Positions 1-11,582 of a DNA stretch of 64,000 nucleotides are shown piece after piece (within the stretch, counting starts at the first letter, position 1; the number at the start of each line of letters is the position of its first letter). Under the pieces are notes generated by a model. It was not told the origin of the DNA. It made no database searches and saw only the letters and a list, made by a program, of their open reading frames with translations. Source of the DNA: Neoarius graeffei. Lineage: Eukaryota; Chordata; Actinopteri; Siluriformes; Ariidae. The translations under genes and the position numbers were made by a program. The DNA is taken from contig NC_083587.1 of NCBI RefSeq assembly GCF_027579695.1, positions 39,509,732-39,573,731 of the forward strand, read 5' to 3'.

Positions 1-1028
1 TATTTCACTCTATATTTTTCCTCATGCACATATGTGTAAAATAGGGTGTTCACTGTGTATGATGACAAACTAACCCTTTAATTCTGCACTATTTTGGGTA
101 AATTTCCATATGCATGAAACAGGAATATACTAGTTGAAGAAAGAAAGAAAAAGGGATGAGTGAAATCCAAGCTTTTGCAAAAGAGTAACTCGAGCTTAGT
201 TTGAGGTTACAAGTTGGTTTTGATGTCCACTTTGATCTCTTTGGGTCTTGAAGACAAGTAACCATGAGAACATATCAAATGGTTGTATCCAGACCACATG
301 CTACTTCAGAACTGACCTCAGTGGAGTGAAAATGGGAGCAGCTGTAAGGCTGTGGTGCTCTGAATATCTACCCCAGAACACTGTTACCTTACCCAATGTT
401 CCCTTGCTCTCCCGCTCTTTCATCAATCTCATCTCATTTCTCTTTACTCCTTCATCAGACTATCAGTACTCTCTTATTTGTTCTCTTATCCTCAATGTTT
501 CTTTCTCAACCGCGAGATCAGCATCAGTTCTCTTTTGAAGAAAATCATGCAAGTATTTCTCCTGGTCCTTGTTCAAAGTCATTACCCGTAAGAATGTTCT
601 CTAAGTTTTGGACATATTGCTGTCATATGTTCTGCATGTTGTCCCCTCATTACCTGTAGAAAGGGGCTTCTGATTTAGTATTTGAGATAAACAGGCTTTG
701 GTTGTAACGGAATACAAGTAACAGCATGGCATATTCAGGATCCAAAAATAAATGAACTGTATTCAGCCTTGTTGCGTTTTGAAATGCCTATATTTAGATA
801 ACAGTTACTTTATAAAAGTTCTTTTAGAATTTAGTGAATGACCACAGAAAAGCAGAGAAGAAAAATCTTAGCTTTCTAGAAAACAGTGTTCTAGAAAGCA
901 ATTAAGAGGTGTTAAGATTCGTCAAAGTAGATGTAATATTTTAACATTTTGTGCCCTGTAATACCAGGTAAGACAGAATTATAGCACTGCCAATGTTAGT
1001 GGTTGTTTAAGCTATTTCTTTCAATCCC
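1..1028. other. Unassigned intergenic sequence
   Basis: AT-rich sequence with no recognised gene. Short open frames at 248-660 look accidental: no splice context, no family resemblance, and low-complexity Ser/Leu content. Confidence 0.4.
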
Positions 1029-1033
1029 TGTAT

Positions 1034-1064
<31 letters not shown>

Positions 1065-1066
1065 GG
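1029..1066. repeat. (TG)n followed by a G homopolymer
   Basis: A TG dinucleotide run passes directly into a run of about 21 G. Length is likely unreliable in any assembly. Confidence 0.9.
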
Positions 1067-1148
1067 GTATTGGGGAAGGAAGGGTTGTGAGTAGTCAGAG
1101 TAACTGATTGTCAGAGTCCTGATGTTGTGTGGAAAAAAAAAATGATAC

Positions 1149-1345
1149 CAAGTCAGTTTATTTGTATAGCGCTTTTAACAAAAGACATTGTCGCAAAGCA
1201 GCTTTACAGAAAAATAAAGACTTTAAACATATTAACTAATTTTATCCCTAATAAATTTATTTATCCCTGATGAGCAAGCTTAAGGCAAAACTCGCTCAGA
1301 CAACATGAGGAAGAAACCTTGAGAGGAACCAGACTCTGGAGTAAC
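1149..1345 (-). mobile_element. LINE-2 3'-end fragment
   Basis: The reverse of the common fish L2 3' tail: TTTATTTGTATAGCGCTTTT, then CGCAAAGCAGCTTTACAG, and the AGGAAGAAACC...GAGAGGAACCAGACTC block. The same segments recur at 4.3, 6.6, 9.6, 22.8 and 33.5 kb. Confidence 0.75.
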
Positions 1346-1668
1346 ACTTTTACTTGACAGTTACCCTTGCTTCAAGTATCTTCCCGCATGCCCGATCAGA
1401 ACATGCACTGATTAGTCCGAAAGATATTGTTAAACAATCCAAGGTGTCTAAATTTTTACACAGTACTTAATACCTAATGAGTTTGAATGCGAAGTGATTG
1501 CCATCAATTCATTTCTGTTGCTTTTATTTATACACAATTAAGATGTAATTAATAAAGGTATTAATTAATAAATTAATTACTTAAAATAGTAATTAATACT
1601 ACTTCTAACAAGCTACCAACAAAACACTGATCAGTAAAAAAAAAAATAAAACAGATTACCTAACACAC

Positions 1669-2030
1669 GGCGGCACGGTGGTGTAGTGGTTAGCACGGTC
1701 GCCTCACAGCAAGAAGGTCCTGGGTTCAAGCCCAGCAGCCAGCGAGGGCCTTTCTGTGTGGAGTTTGCATGTTCTCCCCGTGTCCACGTGGGTTTCCTCC
1801 GGGTGCTCTGGTTTCCCCCACAGTCCAAAGACATGCAGGTTAGGCTAATTGGTGGCTCTAAATTGACCGTAGGTGTGAATGGTTGTTTGTGTCTATGTGT
1901 CAGCCCTGCGATAACCTGGCGACTTGTCCAGGGTGTACCCCGCCTCTTGCCCATATTCAGCTGGGATAAGCTCCAGCTTGCCTGCGACCCTGTAGAACAT
2001 GATAAGCGGCTACAGATAATGGATGGATGG
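1669..2030 (+). repeat. tRNA-headed SINE, full-length copy
   Basis: The head GGCGGCACGGTGGTGTAGTG has a box A-like segment, and GGGTTCAAGCC a box B-like segment. It is followed by the family body (GGAGTTTGCATGTTCTCCCC, ACAGTCCAAAGACATGCAGG, GGTGTACCCCGCC) and an ATGG-repeat tail. Open frames in both orientations here are artefacts. The flanks carry an imperfect duplication (ACCTAACAC / ACCTACAC). Confidence 0.85.
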
Positions 2031-2796
2031 ACCTACACGCATCATTAATTCTTCCAACTGTGCCTTGAAAATATATATTTGAAAAGTAATCCAAGTTACC
2101 TTTTTAAATAGTGTAACTGAATGTGTTACTGATTACATTTAAGAGAGAGTATTGAGGATTCAGCTATGTATACTTTATTTAAGTATTCAGCCCAACCCAG
2201 GACACACACAAACAAACAGTTATCATCTTGACCCAAGATGATGTCATTTTCTACAAATACCCTCAGCCCAAATGAGTCAAAAACCCCCGAACTACTAATG
2301 CAGAAACAGTAGTAATTACGAGACAGTTCCAAACATCAGAATTCTCCAAGAGGAAAGCCTATCTGACTCATGATCTGCAATTCTGATTCATCTAGATCAC
2401 ACTCAGCTGTCACTAGTGGGCACCATTTTCCCTTTCATAAATGTGTCTGCCAGCAAGCAGCCTAGATTCTGGTTATGACCAATGCCAGCATGGTATCAAG
2501 AAGCCACTACAAGTGCATTGCTGAAGCTATAAGTAAATGTAACTGAGCTGCTCATGTTACCAGACTCCATTTTGTTGACAGTGGAGATTTTCAAATGTGT
2601 TTATGCCAAAGAATAAATTAGCTCTTGGCTAAAGATGCTGCCTCTCAAAAAGCATGTTAAAATTCATTTGGGAGCAATGCTTCCAAATTTAAACCTAATA
2701 TGAACTCAAGGGCATTATCTGTATATCATACTGCCATCTTTGTTTAAATCTCCAGCAATTTGTAGATGAGTGGATTATAAAAAAATCTTTATTATA
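2031..2796. other. Unassigned sequence between two SINE copies
   Basis: I see no gene, splice structure or recognisable repeat family here. Confidence 0.3.
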
Positions 2797-3165
2797 GGCG
2801 GCACGGTGGTGTAGTGGCTAGCGCTGTCGCCTCACAGCAAGAAGGTCCGGGTTCGAGCCCCGTGGCCGGCGAGGGCCTTTCTGTGTGGAGTTTGCATGTT
2901 CTCCCCGTGTCCGCGTGGGTTTCCTCCGGGTGCTCCGGTTTCCCCCACAGTCCAAAGACATGCAGGTTAGGTTAACTGGTGACTCTAAATTGACCGTAGG
3001 TGTGAATGTGAGTGTGAATGGTTGTCTGTGTCTATGTGTCAGCCCTGTGATGACCTGGCGACTTGCCCAGGGTGTACCCCGCCTTTCGCCTGTAGTCAGC
3101 TGGGATAGGCTCCAGCTTGCCTGCGACCCTGTAGAAGGATAAAGCGATTAGAGATAATGAGATGA

Positions 3166-3166
<1 letters not shown>
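2797..3166 (+). repeat. tRNA-headed SINE, full-length copy, ATGAGATGAG-tail subtype
   Basis: Same family as 1669-2030, but of the subtype with TGACTCTAAATTGACCGTAG and a GAGATAATGAGATGAG end rather than ATGG repeats. It runs straight into a long (AT)n. Confidence 0.85.

Positions 3167-3167
<1 letters not shown>

Positions 3168-3227
<60 letters not shown>
3168..3227. repeat. (AT)n microsatellite
   Basis: About 30 AT units directly after the SINE tail. Confidence 0.95.
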
Positions 3228-3231
<4 letters not shown>

Positions 3232-3738
3232 CTTAGCATGATTTATTCCATCTATTCGATGGAATAAAAACATGTATTCTATTCCCTTCTAGTGGGTTTC
3301 ATTAATTTGGTTTGATAGCATGCAATATTGTTAGCATATCACTTATCCTATGTGTATTACATCACTCTACCCAATGGAGAATGAGCATTGAATATGGTTT
3401 ACGATATTGCTTGGTTGTCAAGACAACATGACTTCACACACTGGAGCTGATGCAAATATTCAGTGAGAAAGTTTTCTACTGCGCATGCACAGAAGCATTT
3501 CTTTGCTCGCCAGAGGCACCCACAGTAAACTGTCGCAGTAAATTGAAAATGCCATAAGATACATATTACACGTAAAACTTCCGCACTAGTGAGTGACTGT
3601 GACAATTTGTAAACCAACATGGCCGACGGGTTTGCTTCGTTACATATGGAGGATTTTGAAAGAATTTTGAAAGAGAAAGACACGTTGAACACCGAAAATT
3701 GTTCCATCGAATGTCTATGTATCATAATAAATAATAGT

Positions 3739-3877
3739 AATATTGGCTGGCTTTTTTCATGGTATATCAGATATATTCCATTCAGCTAACATGATGTTGA
3801 ACTTGTCTTTGATTCGTTCAATATCATGCTAGCTGAATGGAATATATCTGATACATCACTCAACACCAGCCAATATT
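3739..3877. repeat. Foldback inverted repeat
   Basis: Arms starting AATATTGGCTGG and sharing ATATCAGATATATTCCATTC face each other across a short loop near 3807. The arms are about 60 bp with scattered mismatches, giving a MITE-like hairpin. Confidence 0.7.
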
Positions 3878-3988
3878 GTGTAATTATTCAGCAGTCCTTC
3901 CACCAGACCAGAGATCCCTTTGTAGAGTTTAATAAATCAAAGCAAAATTTTCAAGTGAGCTTCTACAATGACAATGGGCCTCGGACAC

Positions 3989-3990
<2 letters not shown>

Positions 3991-4042
<52 letters not shown>

Positions 4043-4043
4043 A
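3991..4043. repeat. (TA)n-(CA)n microsatellite
   Basis: A compound dinucleotide tract. It creates spurious YIYIYI-type reading frames on both strands. Confidence 0.9.
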
Positions 4044-4330
4044 CAAAATAAAGAGAAAATACTTCCATTTCTATGCATAATTTTATTGCGCATGACAAGC
4101 CTGTTTCGAGAGCGACTTGCTCTCTCATCAGGTGCGGCAAGAATATCGATACACAGCTGCTTTTATACTCAAAAGGTGTTAGCTAAAATAAACCTACTAG
4201 CATGCCGGCATGCGCTGGCTAGTTCATTGCGCTTATTTAGCGTGCCTAGGTGTGGTTTGCATACAATATAATATTTTCTGCGAGGCACAAGTTACAGCGC
4301 TTAGTGCTATTATTATTATTTAATGACATA
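4044..4330. other. Unclassified repeat-like segment
   Basis: Contains GCCTGTTTCGAGAGCGACTT followed by GCTCTCTCATCAGGTG, the kind of phrase found in terminal repeats of Penelope-like or related retroelements. I cannot classify it further. Confidence 0.3.
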
Positions 4331-4640
4331 GTCAAATCAAATCAAATCAAGTTTATTTGTACAGCGCTTTTCACAATAAACATTGTCGCAAAGCAGCTTT
4401 ACAGAATTTGAATGACTTAAAACATGAGCTAATTTTATCCCTAATCTATCCCCAATGAGCAAGCCTGTGGCGACGGTGGCAAGGAAAAACTCCCTCAGAC
4501 GACATGAGGAAGAAACCTCGAGAGGAACCAGACTCAAAAGGGAACCCATCCTCATTTGGGCAACAACAGACAGCCTGACTATAATATTAACAGTTTTAAC
4601 AGGTAAAACCCTCAACTGTCCTCATAAAGCCGTCCTTCAC
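4331..4640 (-). mobile_element. LINE-2 3'-end fragment
   Basis: Begins with the tail repeat (TCAAA)n and TTTATTTGTACAGCGCTTTT, then GTCGCAAAGCAGCTTTACAG and CTCCCTCAGACGACATGAGG. It is longer than the 1.1-kb copy and in the same orientation. Confidence 0.75.
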
Positions 4641-4699
4641 AGGAGTGGGGCGATAAAACTCCGACCAGACACAGGGCACCAGGATGGATCAAGCAGGTC

Positions 4700-5347
4700 C
4701 GAGGGGCAGAAGAGGCCAGCATCTCAATCCCAGGATCAACATGTAACTCAGAGGGACAGATGGGGGGGGGGGGGAAGAAAACACGTTGTTAGGTATGCCC
4801 TAAAAATGACAAGTATTAAATCTATGTGGTAGGCTCGCAGAGACAAGAGTCTTTACATCAGGCATAACACACAATGGCATGTTAATATGGTAAAAAATAT
4901 ATCATGACCTGCTCTGGCTGGATGCTTGATTGGGTGATGGGAGCACACTCCTCAGCAATGATGAGATGCAGATGGGACCCTTAGGGCTGGCCAAGACAAT
5001 TTAGTTACATTTCACAGGGTCTGGGACATGCGACAGAATGTCTGACGGCCGATTCCCTGCAGGCTACGATAGCCAGTCGAGGTCTCCACCGTCTCCACCA
5101 AAAGATTTCCTGTTGACTCCATGTAACTCAACATAGTCATTAAAGTTTTTATTTCCACACTTTTGTCAAACACTTGACAGCAAATTGAAAAATAAAACTG
5201 ATGTGCACTCACATCAATACATCTAAACACATACAGATTCATTTGACAAATAATGGAGAACAATTATGAATCAAAGGTGTAAATGTTACAGGGCTACGCT
5301 ACCGATACCACAGATTTACATGAAGCCCATTTAACCTTGGTTCGAGT
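4700..5347. other. Unassigned sequence
   Basis: No gene recognised. It includes a short G homopolymer near 4762-4775. Confidence 0.3.
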
Positions 5348-5889
5348 ATGCTTCTAATACTCACACACTGTCTTGTTGGGGGTCTCATTTTGGTTCAGGT
5401 TCTAAATCTAATCTTTTCTACCTTTTTGTTTGTTGTTTTTGTTTTTTTAACCATCGGTCATCATTTCTGCACCATTTCAACATTATCAATCATATTTTTC
5501 ACAGTTTTTGCCTGCAGTTCTTTTTCAGAAGAATGGTTTTTGTTTAAAGATAGGAAACAGAGGTCATCCCCATCGGATCGGCCTGAAATCCTCACTTGGA
5601 TGCAACAACAAAGTGTACATTCGACATGGCCAATCTTGTGCTTGTTCATTGTGTCAAATGTAGGATGTTTAGTCATTTTTCTTCCATTATTAGTAATACC
5701 TCTGTTCATAATAAGAAGATTGCAGCATTAAAGATGTGCATTCTGATATTAGAGTACACTATCAACAATGAGAGCAGTATAGTGTTGGTATCGGAAAGTC
5801 TGGATTTGAAGCTGGCCTTTTGGGGGAATGGGATCCATCCCAGTCAAGAAGGTGTTGCTCTCATTTCTTATAGCATAGCTCATTGTTAA
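5348..5889 (+). mobile_element. Possible LINE relic with SGNH-esterase-like end
   Basis: The frame from 5596 ends in GNGIHPSQEGVALIS, resembling the closing motif of SGNH-type hydrolase domains found in some fish LINE ORF1 proteins. Upstream frames are shifted. It is the left neighbour of a gypsy relic and a LINE-2 end, so it may be part of the same L2 copy. Weak evidence. Confidence 0.3.
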
Positions 5890-5949
5890 TCAGTGTCAAT
5901 CCAGAGCTGGGACCAGGCAGCAGACCAACAGGCTAAACTGACTGCTTGC

Positions 5950-7275
5950 TCGCGGGCTGTGTAGCAGTCGTGCTGAAAAGTGGGGAGAACCCAAATCCTC
6001 AGTGCGGGGGGTGCGCGCATGCAAAGAGCACATTTGCAAGTTGCAAGTCAACAAACCTCTGAGAGCTGCAGCGTCTTTTTATACTCCCCTTGCTGCTTGA
6101 GGAGGATGAATTATGGTGCTGATCAGCAGGCCCTGTCCCCTGGCCACACTACTTTTGGCTGTCAAAATTACCAGTGCTGAAGTGCCACTGTCTCTTCAGT
6201 GCCATGGGAGCAGTTGGACAAGGAGCAGTGTGCTACTTTGGTGGTGGGCTTTTGGAGCCTTCATCACATTCCCCCTCAGCTCTGAGCCAACTGTTCTCCA
6301 AGGCTTAGCCCAGAGGATGTAGATCCTGGAGAGGCTGTCTGCCTTCCCATGCTGTGTCCCTGCTCTATGTTGAACCTGGAAAGAGAAGTTCTGCAATGAC
6401 AAAAACCAGTGAGTAACATGAGCATTGGTGTCTTTGGTGGCCACCATTCACTGCAGTGGGGCATGGTTGGTGACCAATCTGTAATGACAATCGGACAAAT
6501 AATACTTCAACTCGGTCACTGTCCACTTGATGGCAAGGACTTCTCTCTCCATAGCCACATAGTTCCTCTCTGCTGGGAGAAGTTTTTGGCTGATGTACAG
6601 CACAGGGTGCTCTTAGATTAGGGATAAAATTAGCTCATGTTTTAAGTCGTTCAAATTGTGTAAAGCTGCTTTGCGACAATGTTTATTGTTAAAAGTGCTA
6701 TACAAATAAACTTGACTTGACTTGACTCTTCACCCTCTACAACCTGTGAGAGCATGGCACCCAGGTCCGTCTCCAAGGCGTTCATCTGGATGACATAGGG
6801 GAGGTCGAAGTCCAGGTTTTGGAGGATGGAGGCGGTGATGAGGGCCTTCTTCAGGGCCATGAATGCTTGCTCCGTCTGACTGGTCCACTGTATCATGTCA
6901 GACTCCCCCTTTTTGGTCAGGTCTGAGAAAGGAGAGGCTAGAGAAGAGAAGTTGGGCACAACTCTATGGTAGTAACCGGATAACCCCAAGAAGGCACGTA
7001 CCTGGCACTTGGTGGTGGGCCGGGGGTAATACTGTCTCTATCTTCTTGGCCTGGGGATTCAGCAGACCTTGGCTGATGCGGTAGCCCAGGTACTGTGCCT
7101 CAGTCAGCCTCAGATGGCACTTCTGAGGGTTGGTGGTTAGCCAAGGCTTCCGCAGCTCCCCCAGGATGGATTTGAGATGGTGCAGATGATCGGCCCAGGT
7201 AGATGAATGGATGATGACATCATCCAGGTATGCAGTGGCAAAGTCCCGGTGGGGGTGGAGGATGACGACCATGAG
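5950..7275 (-). mobile_element. Ty3/gypsy retrotransposon pol relic (RT to RNase H), broken
   Basis: On the minus strand, successive frames carry the reverse transcriptase active-site segment AYLDDVIIHS (about 7215), QKCHLRLTEAQYLGYRISQG, the RNase H-side block FSSLASPFSDLTKKG and a further block VTHWFLSLQNFSFQVQHRAG then KADSLSR. Frameshifts and an inserted LINE-2 tail at 6617-6727 interrupt it. No LTRs, protease or integrase were recognised next to it. It is a dead fragment. Confidence 0.8.
6617..6727 (+). mobile_element. LINE-2 3' tail inserted in the gypsy relic
   Basis: GATTAGGGATAAAATTAGCT through GTAAAGCTGCTTTGCGACAA to repeated TTGACTTGACT. It splits the RNase H coding stretch, so it is younger than the gypsy copy. 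Confidence 0.8.
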
Positions 7276-7836
7276 AAACTTTTCTTATAAAGCCCCACAG
7301 TTAAGGAACAGCCTTCCAAGTAGTGTTCAGGACTCAGACACAGTCTCAGTGATTAAGTCTAGGCTGAAAACATCTTTTTAGTCAAGCCTTTTATTAATAG
7401 CTTTTTATTAGGAAGCAGAGTAGATCTGGAGGATCCTCAGGCATAGAGTGTTTTGGTAAACTAGGATGTATTGATGGTGTCTCCCCCACCCCACGTTCAC
7501 TCGGGTTTGTTGACAGTGGAATGGCTGCTGCTCCCTCATGTCTATATGACCTTCTGGCACTCCCTTTTAGTTATGCTGTCATAGTTAGTCTTGCTGGAGT
7601 CCCCACTTGCACTCAGTGCAATATGTGTACTGTTCTTAACCATCAGGTGACATTGGGCACACCTAACAACTTGTGTTTTCTCTCTCTCTCTTCCCCCCCC
7701 TCTTTTTTTCTCTCTTTTGAGTTACATGTCAATCCTGAGACACCAGTGATGGTAACCTCTTCTGCTCTTCAGACCTGCCTGATCCATCCTGATGCCCTAC
7801 GTGTGGCTGGAGTCTCATCACATTGATCCTGTAGAG

Positions 7837-9284
7837 CAGGGGTCATCAAACTACGGCCCGCGGGCCGACTCCGGCCCGCCACCCCCCTTTGACCGGCCCC
7901 CCAGCCCCTCTGCCCCCACCACTTGAACCGGCCCTATGAGGCAATCCCCAAAAGTGGTCATGGCCTATTTTTTTTAAATTGCTTTTTGGCAAATAATAAC
8001 ATGTCTGCATTTTGTATTTTGTTGATTTTATCAATTAAAATTTATATTTAGTTATAAAATGAACTATTCATATTTTCCGAATTTTCATGCTCGCGATCAA
8101 GCAGTGACAGGCAGCGCACGTGCAGAGAACTGTCAGTGTTCAGGACAGCAAAATGGCTAGCGGTCAGCGAAAAGTTGACAGAGAGTGCAGAGTTTTTAAA
8201 CAACAGTGGACCACCAATTATTTTTTCGTTCAGTGTAAGGGTTTGTCTTGTATGTAAAGAAAGTGTGTCGGTTTTCAAAGAATATAATCTGCACTACGAA
8301 ACCCGCCACAAAGAGTATGCTAGTTTGCGAGGGAAAACAAGAGAAGACAGGATTCGGAGGATGAAATGCGGACTGGCTGCACAACAGAATGCATTCCTTC
8401 GCCAAACCCAGATCAGCCAGGCTGCTGTCCGAGCTAGCTATAAGGTAGCTCACCTACTAGCTACCCATGGAAAGCCGTTTACTTTTGGGGACTTTGTTAA
8501 AGTATGCATGCTTGCTGTGGCCGAGGAGGTGTGTCCCGACAAGAAGGATGCGCTCAACGCGGCGAGTCTCTCCGCACCTGCTATGACCAGGCGGACCGAA
8601 GATTTGGGGGACAACGTGTATGACCAGCTGAATGAGAGAGCGTCAGAATTCGAGTTTTTTGCTTTGGCCATGGATGAGAGCAATGACGTGCAGGACACAG
8701 CACAACTGCTGTGATCTATTGCTCATATTATTATAATGTCACTGTTTTTTTTTAAATGTATTTATTTTATAGGCCTATTTATTTGACCTTTATTAAGTGC
8801 TGCACACAATTATTATTAATATTATTAATAATATCAACAGGCCTACCTACAATTTATAATTTTCCACTCACCTTTGCCAGTGTCAATCACCTCAGCTAGG
8901 CAGATGTTTCTTACCTTGACAGCTTTGATGTTATTTTCATTAGAAAATAAATAAATGGGATATCTGTGGTATTTCAAATTAAAACAAAGTGTGAAGACTC
9001 GATTACTACTTTTGTAAACCACTAGTAAAGATAAACAATTATGTGCCAGGAATCAAGTGTTGATATAGTAGTGTGGATATAGTAGTGGGGATGTAGTAGT
9101 GTGGATATAGTAGTGGGGATGGCTGTGCCAGGCTAGTAATCTCTACTACACAATGAGGCCTGCTGGTGGTCATATTTGTCTGGGTCATACAATTCTATGT
9201 TATATAGCTGACCCGACCCCGGCCCCCCCATCACAGTCAGGAACGACAATGTGACCCCCAGAGAAAAAAGTTTGGTGACCCCTG
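7837..9284 (+). mobile_element. hAT transposon, internally deleted, with 8-bp target duplication
   Basis: The ends are CAGGGGTCATCAAACT and AGTTTGGTGACCCCTG (15 of 16 inverted match). Both sides carry the same 8 bp, CTGTAGAG (7829-7836 and 9285-9292). The 1448-bp element keeps only the N-terminal part of a transposase. Confidence 0.93.
8153..8714 (+). pseudogene. hAT transposase N-terminus (GTF2IRD2/ZBED-like), frameshifted and truncated
   Basis: The natural start appears to be MASGQRKVDRECRVFKQQW at 8153. A frameshift near 8220 moves the frame to VCLVCKESVSVFKEYNL with a C-x2-C...H-x4-H zinc-finger pattern. The frame continues through PFTFGDFVKVCMLAVAEEVC to the first catalytic region LAMDESNDVQDTAQLL and then stops. 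The rest of the catalytic core and the dimerisation region are absent. Confidence 0.75.
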
Positions 9285-9790
9285 CTGTAGAGGATGGCCC
9301 CATATGGACTGTCAAAAAACACTTTATAAGATGGTTCTGGACACTTACAGTTTTGCTATGATGGCTGAAGACTACAGTTGCCATGATAACTTTAGGACTG
9401 CAGTTGTCATGAACAGCTTTACATTCAAGTTTCCATCAATGAACAGTTGATAACTTCAACAAAATAGACTTCATGTTAAATCTACAATGAATTTCCTGGT
9501 TGAACAATTGTACTTTGTGACTATATAGAACACAGTTATAGTAGCAAGCTATTTATAATCACACTATCTGTTATCACCCAAATGAGGATGGGTTCCCTTT
9601 TGAGTCTGGTTCCTCTCAAGGTTTCTTCCATACGTTGCTTGAGGGGGTTTTACCTCACCACCATCACCACAGGCTTGCTCATCAGGGTAAAATACATTTA
9701 TTTGGGATAAAATTAGTCTTTATTTTTCTGTAAAGCTGCTTTGAGACAATGTGTGTTGTTCAAAGCGCAATACAAATAAACTGACTTGAC

Positions 9791-10027
9791 TTTCTCTCTG
9801 GTTACATGCTTCCCTCTGCAATCACACACAAAAGACACATACTGTAAATAAACTGCTGGCAATCCGATACAGGGGAGACTAATCATATATTACCTGCCAG
9901 TTCAACCTGACTCCTCTCTGATCACAGCTGATGCTAGACCACTCCCCCGCTGGCATACCAATGATACAATTAACCCAACAAGGACAAATTACACCAGCAA
10001 GTTAAATAAATGACGATATATGACATG
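9791..10027. other. Unassigned sequence
   Basis: No feature recognised. Confidence 0.3.
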
Positions 10028-10290
10028 GGGGCAGCACGGTGGTGTAGTGGTTAGCACTGTCGCCTCACAGCAAGGTCATGGGTTCGAGCCTAGTGGCTGA
10101 CGAGGGCCTTTCTGTGTGGAGTTTGCATGTTCTCCCCATGTCCACGTGGGTTTCCCCCACAGTCCAAAGACATGCAGGTTAGGTTAATTGGTGGCTCTAA
10201 ATTGACCGTGAGTGTGAATGGTTGTTTGTCTCTGTGTGTCAGCTTGCCTGCGACCCTACACAGGATAAGTGGCTACAGATAATGGATGGA
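10028..10290 (+). repeat. tRNA-headed SINE, internally deleted copy
   Basis: Head and body of the ATGG-tail subtype with deletions between the body and the tail (GTGTGTCAGCTTGCCTGCGACC). Confidence 0.85.
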
Positions 10291-11500
10291 TATGGCATGG
10301 GTGGATTTATTTACTTCTTCCCCTACATGAAAGATGTGAAGCCACACCTTTGAATTCTACTGCCAACCATTCCAGCTTAAGGTACTGACAGATTTGGTCA
10401 GTGTGAATCATCAATCCTGCCAACTATGAATGACAATATTTTCTCATTATTCAATAATTACTTCTCAAATACAAAAATGCTGTGCTGGGACACATTTAAG
10501 TAAAGGTGAGGTGTCTGTTCAGTCTTGCAACGTCTGCAGTTTTTATGAGCCTGAAGCCAGGGTAGGAAATGCTGAGTGGGCCTGTTTAGATTAATGGTTT
10601 TAGATAAGTGCAAGACCCACTCTTACCGTATGAGTGATGAAACGTCTTCTTAAATTCATCAGTAGTGCAGCTCAAACCGTGTTCACCAATCCCCTTTGGG
10701 TTGAGAATCGACGAGACAGTGAGTCTTTGTAACATAGTTCAACTCTAAGTGAAATGAAAAAGACTGTGAGAGTAAGAAAAAGTGAGACATGCAGACATTA
10801 CTCTGATGTTTCTGAGACTAAGGCAGAAAGTTTGTGCAGCTGCTACGTACTTCTGTGATCTGGCATCAGGAATAAAACATACATTCAGCACTAAACGTGA
10901 GTGCATGGCATCTGCCATCCAACGTGCCAGCTATGAAGGACAAATAAACTCTGTCGTCTGTGTTTTATTCCTGACTCCAAATGTCACAGCTACAGGAACC
11001 TTTGCAATGTGTCTGTCTGGGTAATTATTTGGAAACTCATCTTCCTACGCACCCTCAAATAATAGCACAGTCCACTTCAAAGAAAACACTGCAAAGTCCC
11101 CACAAGCCTGGAATGTAACTATTATGTGGCGAGAGCATGCAGCTGGTGAGAAGCACTCCTCCAAACCCCTACAAATCTTTCTGCCAGCCTTTTACATTCT
11201 GTGGGGAGGATATGAATATACCAGCTGTAATCACTGTTTTGCTTTCAACCAAAATCCTGTTTGACTTGGCCAGTTTCTTCAATTTTTGTCTGCATCAGAA
11301 AATAAAAAGAATCTCTGACATTCTGGGCATGTCTTTACGCTATATGTTCTGTAAGGGATACCTGAAGTCAGTGTCATGTGCGTGTACAGTATATGTGCGT
11401 GTCTGAGATTGTGCGTGTGTGTGTGGTTGTGTGCGTGCATGTGTGTGTGTTTTGCATTGCCTCTCCTCCTCGGCGCCCATCTGGTGTCCATTAAAGCTGG
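10291..11500. other. Upstream flank of the secreted-protein gene
   Basis: No gene or transposon recognised, apart from a TG-rich stretch at 11395-11450. A polymorphic TG tract this close to the TATA box could influence expression; that is inference. Confidence 0.3.
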
Positions 11501-11503
11501 GAG

Positions 11504-11510
11504 TATAAAA
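11504..11510 (+). promoter_or_regulatory. TATA box of the secreted-protein gene
   Basis: TATAAAA lies 73 bp before the ATG at 11583. A start site about 30 bp downstream would give a short 5' leader of roughly 50 nt with no upstream ATG in the last stretch. The position fits a tissue-restricted TATA promoter. Confidence 0.5.
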
Positions 11511-11582
11511 TGCAGAAAGAAAACTGCTGGGCTGACAGTCTTCCATACTCATTCTCTCTTACAAACCCATACTCCTGCAGCA

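Larger units (their letters stand above)
7281..9790 (+). mobile_element. LINE-2 3' region (ORF2 C-terminus and 3' UTR), split by a hAT
   Basis: The frame near 7328 reads QDSDTVSVIKSRLKTSF, the usual end of a fish L2 ORF2. The 3' UTR resumes after the hAT at 9293 and ends in the L2 tail (GTAAAGCTGCTTTGAGACAA, TTGACTTGACT-like repeats). An uninterrupted paralogue lies at 33.07-33.61 kb and matches closely from CTCATCACATTGATCCTGTA onward. Confidence 0.8.

Noticed and set aside
1669-1735. tRNA-like box A and box B sequences as tRNA genes
   Set aside because: The heads cannot be folded into a normal tRNA with acceptor stem and always continue into the SINE body.
2885-3142. Open frame [20 protein letters not shown] repeated at about ten loci on both strands
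   Set aside because: It is a translation of the tRNA-headed SINE body and recurs wherever that SINE occurs.
3826-4140. Opposed open frames with YIYIYI stretches
   Set aside because: Created by a TA/CA microsatellite.
5348-5731. 127-residue hydrophobic frame as a membrane protein
   Set aside because: T-rich sequence gives Leu/Phe/Ile by composition; it overlaps probable LINE debris and lacks any family resemblance.
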